Positions 34,441 to 47,300 of a stretch of DNA of 64,000 nt are shown piece after piece (the first letter of the stretch is position 1; each line of letters starts with the position of its first letter). Made by a program: the position numbers and the translations under genes. The DNA comes from Stichopus chloronotus (taxonomy: Eukaryota; Echinodermata; Holothuroidea; Aspidochirotida; Stichopodidae), in NCBI GenBank assembly GCA_021234535.1, contig CM037830.1, forward strand, positions 35,030,937-35,094,936, written 5' to 3'. The notes beneath the pieces are model-generated. The model ran no database searches and was not told the origin of the DNA. It saw only the letters and a program-made list of their open reading frames with translations.

Positions 34441-36399
34441 CTAGGATTTGATCCCAGTGAAACCAGAGTATTTTTTTTTTATACGTGACTAACTTTAATA
34501 TCGGTCGTCGATGTGTGACGTCATGTCCTGGTCACCGTGTCATCGAGTTTACAAACAACGGTCAATATAAAATATGTATCCCTGTGAAATGTACATACAA
34601 AACTGATGACGCCTATTCTGTCAAAATGGCGCAAGTTAAAGTGACGGAACTAGAGGAGATGTGTCGCAATTTTTCACAATGGCTAGCACTTGGCTTGTTA
34701 ATGCCTCGGTAGTGACGCTGAGTCTTGTTCAAGTGCTTTATCTTATCATTGCGTTGTACTGAGTGTAATTACTGTCCTAATAAAAGGATATAGTGTACCT
34801 TTGTATTTCACGTCACACTGTACCAAGCTGGTGAAACCAGGGAGGGGCCCTAAGGAGCTTAGCGTCTCTTATAAAATAGTGTGGGGGTAATGGTATATAC
34901 GCCCCCCTCCCCCTCATATTTGTCAAGGGCCGAGAACAAATGAAAGAGGATGCGTAATTCATATTGTAGTCTATACATGAGATTCCTATTCACTGACTGG
35001 GTAAATACCGGCAGCTTAGAACACTCGAAAAATGCGGTTGCCGGCCATCTGGGTGGGTTAAGAGGCCAAAAATATTCTTGCACGCTTCGAGCCAACCGAT
35101 GGTGGAGCTCCACTTGAACACTACACCTATCGACTTTCATTCCCCCCCCCCCATTTTTTTTTTTTTTTGTCGCCCCTGGCAAGCTTTGTTTAAGGGTCGA
35201 CCCCACAACAAGGACAAATTTTGCCCCTCTTTTGCTTCATACATCAAAACAGCATAGCTACATGCGGTCGCACATATCTTACAGGTTAGTCATTGACACC
35301 CCCTCCCCCCTCTTTTTTTAGCTTGAGAATCTAGAAACCGTGACAAAAACATTCTCAGAGACACACATGCGTTAAAGGCCAGAACATAAAATCAAAATTA
35401 ACTACATAATCTTCAAGTGGAAACGGTGGCCATGTCATCTGCTTGCAAAGTATGAAAATAGAATTTATCCTACCCATACTTGTGGGATCAAGTTTCAGGG
35501 CGTTGTGTTCAGTCATCCGCCATCAGCGTTGCCTACTTCGTTTGATCCAACTAAGTTGACAGCAGATGCGATGTACAGCTGTGTTATGCGTATGCACCCG
35601 AAACACTGAAGAGTGCCAACGAATTCATCAGCTAACTCTACACAAGCACAGTGCCCACACGGCACGGTATGCAAATTTCTTTTCCCAAACTAGAATGAAA
35701 AGGCGGAGAAATATGCTGGTAGGAATTTTAAACGTGCCTCATGAAAAGAATATCATGACTGAAGTGTATATGAACAATGAGTTGGTGTGCGTGTTTTTCA
35801 ACCATTAATAAGCGTCAGGTCGGCTCTACGTAACACTGTCTATGTTGAAAGAATACTTGACAGTGCCACACAGCTGGTATCGGACAGTAGTGCTGGGTCT
35901 GTAATCAACAAAGAAGAAGCTGGACTTTCATCGTCCGCAATTTCAATATGTCTGATTATTCTGCCTAAATTTCCTAGCTTTGGTTATGTTTTAGTACTTC
36001 TGGTGACGTTATAAGCAGCGAGACGATCTTCTCAGAGAAACGGATAAGTCTAATCTACAAAGCAGTGGGCCTACTTTGTTCAAGGATCACACACATGGTA
36101 AGTTTATTTAATTTCAAAACATTAAAAAAACTTGTTAACTAACCGTTTAGTTCTTCCAAGAGAAATTTTGATGGAAATGTCATTGTTGGTGCATCTTTCA
36201 ATATAACTACATTTAACCATAAAAGAAAGTAGCATTTGCCACGATATACATTTGATCCATCAAAGAATAGCCTCATAAAATAGTGAACTTTCAAAGTTTA
36301 CCAAGTATTTATCCATTAAGTTTTTCTTCATTAATTTTCTCAACAAAGAGGGTTATAAAGTAATGGAGGTTTCTTAGTAGTGTACGTTGATCGTCTTTT

Positions 36400-36765
36400 A
36401 TACTTCTAAAATCATTGGTATATGGATCCCATATATGAACCCCATGAAAATCCCACATATGCCCCATTTGGACTTCCTACATGAGTCACACAAAAAACCC
36501 ACATCTGCCACATCTGGAACCCATATACTAGAACCCATATAGACCCCATATGTGTCCCACATGTCCCATATAAGAAGTATGGAAGCTTTTGTTCGTAATA
36601 TATAGGACCCACATGGGCCCCATATCCAGCCCATATAGGCCCCACGTTTCTCCCACCTACACATAATAGTTGGGTCCCAGATGGGAATCCCACCTTGGCC
36701 CCATATAGGCACCTTGGCACAATATTTGTCCCATACAGTGCCCACATGGCATTGTTGGCTGGGAA
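36400..36765. repeat. Degenerate tandem repeat of CCCATATG-type units
   Basis: CCCATAT[GA] / CCCACATG / CCCATATAGG words recur every 12-18 bases for about 360 bp. The minus strand reads as W/G/Y/M-rich frames (repeated W-G-x-Y-M-G) that I attribute to the repeat and not to a gene. Confidence 0.7.
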
Positions 36766-38260
36766 GATGAAATACCAATCGATCAGTGTAATATTTCTAT
36801 ATATATTAATAGAGTAATGATGAAATTGCTGTAAGTTCAAAACAAGGGTCTTTCAGAATCGCTCTGTCCATGACTGCAGTGGGAGCAACTATCATCATAG
36901 TTGACATACGGTGTGACTTTTCATCGTCATTCATTTGAACGAGTTTGCAAAGATAGTGTAGATGCCTACCTGATGAGTGAGCCTATACTGGTGATATCTC
37001 TCCATTCTTATTTGTGCCCATGTTCTATTCACTTCCCCGTGCCCTATTCAAGATGCGGCCGTTCCCTTCCGTTGAGTCTCCAAAGGCCCACTCTTCTATT
37101 GTTTGCGTGCAAGAGCGTGTGCTCCGACAAGCATTCCTTACGTCAGTTCCGGTCACTGATCCCATATTAGAGCCATAACAAATTTAGTTGGATGAGAATC
37201 ACTAATTAGGCCTAAGCCTGAAATTATCATTGTTATTCAGAGAACAGACAAAACCACTTTCAAGTATACATAGCCTACTTTTATCTCATCGTCAAACTTT
37301 TAATTGAGCTTATATCATAGTTTTACAGTGACTTTCAAGTTACATTTCATGAAGCTGCACTGAGTAAAATAATGTATAGAATCCCGTTTGCGCCATCAGA
37401 GATATTTTAGTAGAGTAACACAAAGCTTTAATTTTTCTCGATGCAGGGGTTAAATCGACACTAGTCTGCGCATCAACAGTGTTGTTCGTGTTTTTGTATT
37501 CAGTCTAGTTCCCAATAACGATATTCAACGATATAAACTTAATAAATAAATGTGCATAAGTGACTGAAAGCATCTACACGCGACACAGGTTTAAAGATCG
37601 GTTCTCGATATTTAGTCATAAACGTAGTAAAAAGAGGGGGGAGTGGAAAGGACTGCCATCTTATTGGTCACATCTCAAATCTTAGGCAAAAAAATAAAAT
37701 GATTTTGTGAATGAAAAATTATTTTCATGCAGATTTATTTTTTATTTCATCCAAAATTATTTTTATGCAGAAAATTATTTTATGGAGATTTATCGAATTT
37801 TCTAGTATTTTTTTTTTCATTTGCATTTTTTTAGTGTTAACATCCTCGCTCTCCAATCTAACCTTCCGTTGCATTCACAAAAGTGAATCTTCGTAAATTA
37901 CGTGATTTGTAAATTACGTTGCTACCCTAACCCCTAACCACGAATCTCTTCATGTCAAGTCGAAAAAAAATTCTTGGTTGGTCTAATTATAAAAGTTAGT
38001 GGGAATACGACTTCCCTACAATGATACATGCTCTCTTCTACTATGCTCTTCGAAGACTGGACTTTGATATGAGTTTTTTTTTTTTGGGGGGGGGGGGAGC
38101 GGGACAGGTATTGTCAACGGAAGTTGAAAGGCAATATTGAAAGGTTTGTATACTTGCATCTTTCAAAGTTTTGAGATAAAAAAGGATCATTTTCTAGTGT
38201 TATTTTCATACCCAAGTGCTCATAAAATCAATTCCATTTCATACACAGATTGCTGCAACC

Positions 38261-38387
38261 ATGACTACCAACATACCAGATTGGTTGGAGGCCGATGAAG
38301 GTGTTGAATATTCAAATAACTACACGTCATTTTTTCCACCCTTCATAGCATGGGACGGAACATTGGATGATATGGAAGGATTTTCAT
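38261..38387 (+). CDS. Gene 2 coding exon 1
   Basis: Starts ATGACTACC in context CAACCATGA and ends phase 1 before GTAAGC. Encodes the hydrophilic N-terminus MTTNIPDWLEADEGVE... through M-E-G-F-S. An in-frame extension upstream lacks an ATG. Confidence 0.78.
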
Positions 38388-41300
38388 GTAAGCCCTGTGC
38401 GATATTGTGTAAAGTATATATAAATAAATATATGAATATTCAAATAAGGTACATGCAAGTAACCATGTACGACATGGCATCTTTTCACTTTTCATCTATT
38501 GGATTATTTTCAGTTATGTTTGATGAGGTATATGTAATATACTGTTCCAACATTCGGACTCGGCCTAGCTTAGGCTTGGAGTTAGTTGTTAAGTTGAACA
38601 CGGCATTTTGCTTGGCATGTTAATATAGCACCATGTAGCCTATCTTACGTACTGGCAAGTTGTTTTTAGTAGACATATTCTGAATTTTGTTACACATACA
38701 CTGTACTCTGCTGAAACTTTGGATTCGGGTACCAATTTCAGAACCGGGTCCCGACATCGTCGGTCAGGTACCCGCAGCAAACATTTATATACGCAACTGA
38801 CAAAAAAAATAGTAATAGACATTGGTCCCCTTTAATATTTCAAGCGCTTTTAAAAAAGTATAAGTAGGTAAAAGAGTATACGGTATCTTCCAGTTTCCAT
38901 CAAAACCATACATGTTATAACATCAAAATTCTTCTACCAACGAAACTTTGAACAACAAAATTTCGCTGTATTGATAGAAAAACGGTGTTAGTATTTATTT
39001 CTTAAAGTTTTTGTGACGTTAAATTTATTTTTCGTTCGATTTTTGCTGCAAATATAAACAGTCGGCTCACATTAATATTTTTGTTGGGACGAGGGAGAGG
39101 GGATCAAAACAAACCTGCCAAGGAACTGCACGTCCATGGCATTTGCTTATGTAGGATAATCACCTTGTACCTCATAAAATTACTACGTTTATTACCTAGT
39201 ACTGCATCATGTATAGTCTATTTAACGTGATTCGACACAGTCCGAGGTAAGAAAAAAAATTATTGCTTTGTCAAATGAGCGCGGTACACACAATGGTATG
39301 ATAATCCTCACAGAAGCATATAATGAGCGTCTGCTCTACAGGATGTGATCCGCGGGCCTATAATGCGCGCGGAGACGCTTTTATACTCCGGCGGTCATGC
39401 GTTGATACCGAGGCTAATCAACAGAACTTGCAATAAGCCCGATCAATTAGTAATCGTGTAATTACGACAAGACTGGCTGGTGATTTTTATATTTGATCTC
39501 CAAGATGATTTACGAGGCGGTTGTTTTCATTCGGACACTTGTGTAATAAACTCGGCATGCCTTGCAAAGATGACGATCTGTTGAAGAATAATTGGCATTT
39601 CAGGTTTCTGAACATTCCATGCAAAGGAGTGTTCATTGGTTACGTTCATCGTTGACTTTCATGTGACGCAGACATCAACATTAGACTGCGAATATATATA
39701 TCTAGCTGTTATTAAGATAAACCAAACCACCACACTAACAATGACATGTTCTACATTAGCCAATTATTTTAAATGAATTCTTCACCGACACAGAAACGTA
39801 CCGTAATATGTGAGACGTTTTACCGTTCCATCAGATAGTTAAAACGGTTTCGCCAGTGGGAGCTTCCTAAGATGTAAAATAACGCTTTGAAAGTACGAGC
39901 CTGAAATTACGAGCCTGAAAATGTGTGAAATAGGACCCCTTAAAATACTGTTTTCCAATTTTTGTTGCACTCCTTTTGTTTCTGGCAAGGTCTTGCGACC
40001 CAAAAACTCTTTAGTTCAGCTTCAAAACCTACTGAGTCCTAGCATCATGCACGTCATTCGAAAATTTACGAAAATCATTTATGACTTGCATACAAAACTT
40101 GTTTGGATCTTTTTAAGCGACAGGAGAAGCGATGGTGGAGGGTTCCTTTTAGGTAACACTCTGTCGTTGTAACCTTGCCTAACAGTGAGGGAAAATATGT
40201 GCAAAAACAATACGGCCGTTTGGTTCAACTCTCGTTGCATTGCAGTACGATATTAATTATTGAGGAACACAGTTTTGCTCTGGGCTCTGATCACTCGAGT
40301 GTCGCTTTTGGCGTTCGATAGTCCATGGCGATAGGTCTAACAATCCGAGAAACTTCTGAGTTGGGATTTATACAAGAAAATCATATACACACGCATTTTG
40401 ATGTAGTCCAATAATATATTGCAACGCTCTGCAGGCCAGCACCTGGAATAGAAATGCATACCTGTTAGTGCACATTGAACCTCTAAAGCATGCTCTGCTT
40501 CTGAACTCTCTTACAGAAAAAGAGTGAAATTCACTAACAACAAAAGGTGTTCAGGGCCCACTCGTAGTGTAAAAGTGAATTTTAAAGCGATATTTGCAGC
40601 GATATTTCACCCAAATTGAATGAAATATCGTCTTTTCGGGGTGAATTTTCACTCCATATTGTTGAAATTCACTGTTACTGCGAGTGGACCCTGTGCACAC
40701 TCTTATTGAGTTAATTCACTCTTTTTTGAGAGAGAAAATATTTTTATAAAATTTTCTTTTCCTTATTAGTACATTGCATTACCTGTTATGTCATACCGAC
40801 CATACTAATTAAAAATCTTTCGTATTTTGTGGCATAAATGTCAACTGCCTTTACAGTCTGTCTATAAGAAACCTGACCTACTTTATCACTGGCGACATGA
40901 TGTCAAGGTTTAATGCGCACTTCACATTTTTAAAGGAAACTTTTTTGTAGTAAGATACCGCTGTGACGTGTTTTTGTAACGATTGGAAATCATTTCTTGA
41001 TCAGAGCAGCCTCTCTTTCATCGTGTGGGGTTCGAAGTGTTTACTAAAAAAATGTTATTCTACTTACAATATCCCCTTAAAGACAAATACTCATCACCCC
41101 AGACAGTTTCAATTCTCCCAACCACCAACGTCTACTCCCTCCCTCAGCCTGTCTTAAATTGATCCCCATGTGTAATCAGAACAATGGATCCCTATTTACG
41201 CTGTGTAATACGAGCTGCTCTGCATCTTTCGACTTTGCTGTCAGTCAAAGAGTACTGTAACTTAGAACCAGTTGAGAATTTTGCTTTCCGGGAAGTAAAA

Positions 41301-44300
41301 ATACAGCTTAGGGTGATGCAATACAGCCTTTAATTTGCTAGCTATCTAAGTCGCGGTGGAGGTTCGGGGGAACGTAAAAGGATTCGGTAGGGGATGGTAA
41401 TGTAGGGATGAAGCGGGATCATTGCACTACCCGAGTTTTAAGGGATTTATTGCATTCGTGACAAATATATCTCATGCATGCAAACATACAGAATTAAACC
41501 TTAGAGCGATAGTCGATTACAAATATTAAATGGCTAGGTCATCTTCTCCATTCTTGGAAGATACGACTCTCTGCGATCGTGATGTCTAAGGTGGATTAAT
41601 TGTTGGAACTGCCAAAGAACTGTTCCACTTTTTTCTTGACGTATTGAGGTTTTTGAATTGTATTGTCACTCTTAGATATTTACCTCCCTCTATCTTCTAC
41701 TGCCCAGAAAACGAAAATCAGAAAATAACACCAACCAATTTCGTAACAAATGAATAATATCCCTGAACCTCTTTGATGTATTCAAACAGTGCAGTATTGA
41801 AACATATGTATTGTAATGTTAGATGCCCCAGTGGTTAAACAAACACCATTTACACGGTTTAACACGAAATGATGAAAGTGTAACATTACAAACATTAAAC
41901 ATTACACTATCATAATAAGACAAAAATGCTGGTAAGATAGGCAGTGGTACGCATCAAAGAACACAACTCCCCCCCCCCCCCCCCTCTCCCTTTAATTCCT
42001 AGGACACCAGGACAAAAATCGTCTATTATGTGCTTCTAAGTATGTCAATTGTACCATCTTGTCAACAATTATAAATTTTTTTTGCCTCTCTTTCTGCCAT
42101 ATAGTTTGGGATTGATCACCGGGACATCACATCTATGTGGCCGGGGTGAGTGGGGTACATATCGGTCCAATTTTCAAAAAGTTTAAAATTGTTTCCTAAT
42201 GAGTAATAGGTCCGTGATTAGGGTTACGGTAATGTGGACCAGAGTTGTTTGGTGTGCTCTTTCATAATATTCAGTCAGCATTACGAAGAAGTAAAAAAGA
42301 TCATTTTGGAATTAGGGGGGGGGGGGGGGGGATTAGGGGTGTGGCCTAAGAAGCTGATTCGTCCATTGGCTTCATTCCGTCCTTTATTCGTCCGGGAAAA
42401 ACAATTACACTTCCGGGGCGTCTGGGGTCACCGTGCTGCAACTTGCACCATGTAAGTTTGCAATGTCATGTAAGAACCAGACATGATAGAAGGCTTACTT
42501 ATTACCACGAACAGACACAGACACAAAATGGAAAGGGAGGGGGGGGGGTTAAAAGACAGTGTTAACAATTAGCAGGTGTTTTCCGGTTTCTTAAATAACT
42601 ACGAGAAAAATCAGGAAGTACAATCTGTCTAAGATAACAAGTAAATGTATGTATGGTCGACAAGTGCTTTGCTGGCCATGACGACTCTTGTTTCTGCGCA
42701 TGCCCATGACCGCCATTAGAAATCACCTTTCAGTCATATCACTTTTGACTTAAAGGAAAAAGTTTGCTCTGACAGCAGTTTTTTTTTTAAATGTGTAAAA
42801 TTTCGTCATACTCTGGTAGAGGGAACATGTAATTATAAAATATATGTTTTCTATGAACTCTTGTGACGCACGCAATGTAGGATGAAAGTCAGACAACCGA
42901 TTCATAGTTTCTTTTATTTGCAGTTGTCTGCGGGGTAATTATGGCGATGACGTCAGCTACGATCAATCTCGCGATTGGTTCACTTTTGAGTCGCGAGGAG
43001 ATCAAACGCCAGTACAAGTTTCCCGGATGTCTCGCAGTCGGATGCCTGTCACAGTTTGTGTTATTCCCTCTGGTGGTGTTGGGCTTGGTGCAAGCATTGA
43101 AATTAAAATATTCGTACGCCGTAGGTGTGTTGATGACGTCAGTGGTACCGACCAGCCCTGTTGCCAATTTGCTTACATTCTTCATGGATGGTAATATCTA
43201 TGTCAGGTTAGTATTCTGTAAACGCATTCATTTACTGTGAAAGAAATATTCCATTGACAAGTACCGTGTGCGCATAAGATCAGATGTAAATGATTGCTTG
43301 TATCACGATAGCCGGGTTTTGGAAGTGGGAAGGTGGCATCGGAAACAATTGTGTTGTGGTTGTATCATTTTTTCCCTGTGACGTCAGCGTGAATCAAAAA
43401 TGGTGAAAATATAAATTTGTAAAAAGGTAAAGTGAAACATCTCTTCTTATCATGAAAGTGGACTTGACGCTTGTAAGTAAACAGGCAAAGAACAAACTGT
43501 TTACCTGAACTGTTCGCAAAGGTGAAAAGGCATTAAAATGTTATGACTTAAATCCGGGCTATTCCATCTAAGTTTAGCAAGTGCGTACCAAGAGGCGCTG
43601 GTCCACGGTTTTTGCTTGCTGGAGGGAGATTTATGCATTGTGAGAGAGCGCCTCCTATATGAATTCTGCACATAAAAAATAGTGCTCTCAAAATGGAGTA
43701 CGAGGTTGTGTACCAATCCCGTGATGAGTAGAAAAAAAGTGAGATGTCGATTAAAGCGTACAGTTTGGGAATTTTTGGGGGTGTAAACATGCACCTAGTC
43801 CAGTCTGGAATCCGGCACTGTTTGGACATGTCGGATGTTGGTACGCACGGGTGCAAACAGGGTTTGGAGGAAATTGCACCCCAATTGCATTTAAGTCCTT
43901 ACCAATATAGGTCGACCTCTTGAAACAATTTATTTTCGACACATAAGGGAACAAAATTCAAGATTTTCTTTTAAGTTCTTTTCTTTGTTCAAGGGCGTCT
44001 TGCCCATTTGGGTCAGCACTTGAAACCCAATTCGGAATCAAGGGCACGGTATGATAAATTGAACACTGTAATATAAGACAGCAGAGTGTAATTACAGACA
44101 TAAAAAAGAGAGCGTATGTAACCGAACACAAGGGAATATGTGGGTAAGCTAGGATCAGTCCACTTGAACTGTGGGTGAGTAGGGGTTTCCTGTCTGTTCT
44201 TGAAATTTTAAACGGAAATTTACAGGTCGGGTCGGACATGCATTTAGAAAAACCCTAGCTTCATTCAAAAGTTGCAGAAAGCAACCGTGAATGAAAATCC

Positions 44301-47300
44301 GTTGTTTTTGTGTTTATATCTATTACCGTTTCTGAGATACGGCTTCTCAGTTGATGAAATGTAACTATGATGACGTGCATTATTGCAGAGTGTCAGTATT
44401 TCTTCTGTTAGGACCTATATTTAGTATCTCTTAATTGTTTAATGTCTGGGTTTCACATTAGTGTTAGTAATATTTGTAATGAAGAAAATTCACGCTTCCA
44501 AAACAAAGCCCTCGGGCCATATGAAATTCTCAATTGTCCTAAATAAAAATAAAGGATAACATAAGACATATCAAAAGTGAGTCCCTCTTTTGACGTAGTA
44601 AATTTGCATACTTAGGTAATGTTTATTCATGGCTGCAGGTATAAGACAGGCATTCGCTTGTAAAATTTTCAATATCAGATGAATTTTGACGGAAATTGTG
44701 GCTGTATTTAACATTTTTAATGATTAATACGGTCAGTATTCCAAAATGTCATTTTCATGTCACACAACCTTTAAGAGAATGCAGGCAAAATTGCATCCAC
44801 ATCATATGTACAGTTGTATTGCCAGAGATGACTGCGCATTAAAACAATTGTTACTGCCGCTTCTACCTTAACTTGGTTAAGGTATGTGCATGGATATATT
44901 TAATTCTGTTTTTACCTGAATCGTAGATAGCTTAGTCGTTTCTGCAGCTTGAGGTTAGAGTTCATTCTGTATCCACATTGATTAAACCATGAATCAAACT
45001 ATGGATCAAATCATGGATCAAACCATGATATTTAAGAAGAGACGTTTGGTGGACATTGAGCTGGGAGGGATCGCGCCACCAGAGTTTATGGTGGCTGTTG
45101 TTGGTAAACAGGCCCAATGAACTTTTAATACCTGCTGTAAGCATGGTCCATGAGTTTGACTTTGAAAAAGTGACTTAACGAAGTAAACTTGAACACTGAT
45201 AGTAGGAGTGTAGTAAATTGAATAAATTAGAAGTACTAAAATTAAAGCAACATATAAACTAAAAGAGTTTCTTAATGTTGCTGATAACAGAAGGGAATCC
45301 CAAGTATACAGCTAGATTATGTAGGGTCTTCCCTTGGACAAATGTAAAACAGAAAACCAGCAACGAAAAGAGAAAGAACTGAAATTTACTACCTGGAAGG
45401 AGCAGACCTCTGGTCACTTGTTTTTCAGTGGCCAGTCCTAACGGAAGTCAAGGGTCATTGAGGGGTCAACATGGTCGAAGTTTTCAATTAAAATTGTGAC
45501 CAGATTCTGTGGGAATGCTTTTAAGGTCAAGCATGCAGTGGTTTCTCAGTATAACATAATCATGAATAAAGTGCTCATGTTACTGACAGGCGCACATCAT
45601 CGGAACCACTTCGCAATGAAATGGAGAATTTAATACATCTTCAGCTACACGGAAATACCAAAACTTGTCGAGTGCGTCGTCGATTCAGACTATTTTGGAT
45701 AAAAATGAATTGTTGTTCTGCAAAAAGTGAAGCATTTCAAATGTCAATAATATCTCTAAAACGGCGGAAGAGATGGCCGCAAATTCACCATAAAGCCAAG
45801 ATCGTATGCTCCGAACAACGGAGTTTTAACTGACAGTGGACCGGACCTGCCAATGTGAAACCAGCTACTGCTTCGCCAGCCGTTTTCAATTAAGGCTGTC
45901 TTTACCTATACCATTATCGGTTACTATTACGCACTAACATAATATGACAAGACAGGGAATTACATAAAATCATATTTTCTTAATGTATGATGATTATTCA
46001 TTTGTCCTCCTTTCCTTTTTTAGTGTAACGATGACTATTATCAGCACAGTTATGTCCGTCGGGATGATTCCGATCCTCTTTTTCTTTGTGACGGAAGACG
46101 TCTCCATGGAAACCGTAGAACAGCCTACATACGCCCTCATCGTTGCTCTCCTTCATATCACAGTGCCACTCTTGATTGGAATGCTCTGCCGAAAATTGTT
46201 GACACCGATTTGGAACAGAATTATTATAGTGGTGAGTCGACAGCTGATCCCGGTATATCGTCCTGTTGAGTCGACACTCTGATATACACTGTATGTTATT
46301 ACGGTGAGTCAATATACCGATCACCGTGTCAGGGGCGAATTTAGGGGGCCCAGGGGGCGTCCATTCCTCCTCCCTTCCCACTCAATAAAACAGTACACAG
46401 CCCAATCCAATCAATCAAAGTACTAAGCCTTTGTAATGTGTCAGTGAAACTTTGTTCATTATTTTCAACCTCAAAATACTACTGCTCTCCTGCAGAGTTA
46501 CTTAATTCTGTTACTCAGAATTTTGGCACCCCGATAATATTATGGCTCATATGGACCACAGTATAACTTCATCCTGCTACGAGGAACCATTAGTTTGAAA
46601 CCTATTGAAGGACTTCAACATAGAATGACTGAAGTTGAAACACATAAAGTGAGAGAAAAACATATCATATACCTTTGTTACAAAATAAAACTGTCCAATA
46701 GATTTCACTCTCTATAGATTGCTTTATTTGCGACAAACTCAGTGACAGAGACGCCACTGTTTGAAGAGCAGCCCTTACAACACTGGTGTCACTTCCACTG
46801 TTTTCATGTACTATTGAACGTCTAAAGTTTTAAGTTGTTTTCAATAATACACTAATTGCATGCATTATCAACGTCTCTATACCCTCTGATAGCAGCATAA
46901 CCAGGAATAAATGTAAGGACAAAAGTGAGACAAGTTACATTTTTGATCAGTCATCTCATATGAAAAGGCACAAAAAATTGCAGCATTTTGTAGGAAGTGA
47001 GCCCTAAAGGGGAAGGGAAACCCCCTCGGCTTAGAAACCTCCGCCAAGGTCAGTCGTTTATTCAAATCACTGTGACCTAGGCAGGGCTGTAGGCGGGGAT
47101 GCGCAGTATGTGCCAGTTAAAAAAATACCTGCAAGGCTCGAAAAATGCCTGAATCACCAAAGAAGATTAAAAAAAAAATCCCGAAGATTCAATTCAGTTT
47201 ACTTATTCTAGCAATGAACAATACAAGCTAAGGTATACAATGACATACACAATATGATAGTAATAAAACGTTGAATAATATCATTACATGGAAAAAGATA

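Larger units (their letters stand above)
32800..38260. other. Intergenic region between genes 1 and 2
   Basis: No supported gene. Holds the GGTAAA-rich segment, the CCCATATG repeat, several poly-C/poly-T runs (35145-35168, 38080-38098) and a possible untranslated 5' exon of gene 2 near 36050-36097, where ACACATG is followed by a strong donor GTAAGTTT at 36098. Confidence 0.5.

Noticed and set aside
34859..35206. Minus-strand ORF of 115 codons
   Set aside because: It crosses poly-C/poly-T tracts, has no convincing splice or start context, and shows no recognisable motif.
36398..36840. Two minus-strand ORFs of 126 and 142 codons rich in W, G, Y and M
   Set aside because: They arise from the CATATG-word tandem repeat: two overlapping frames share the same periodicity and no splice or start context stands out.
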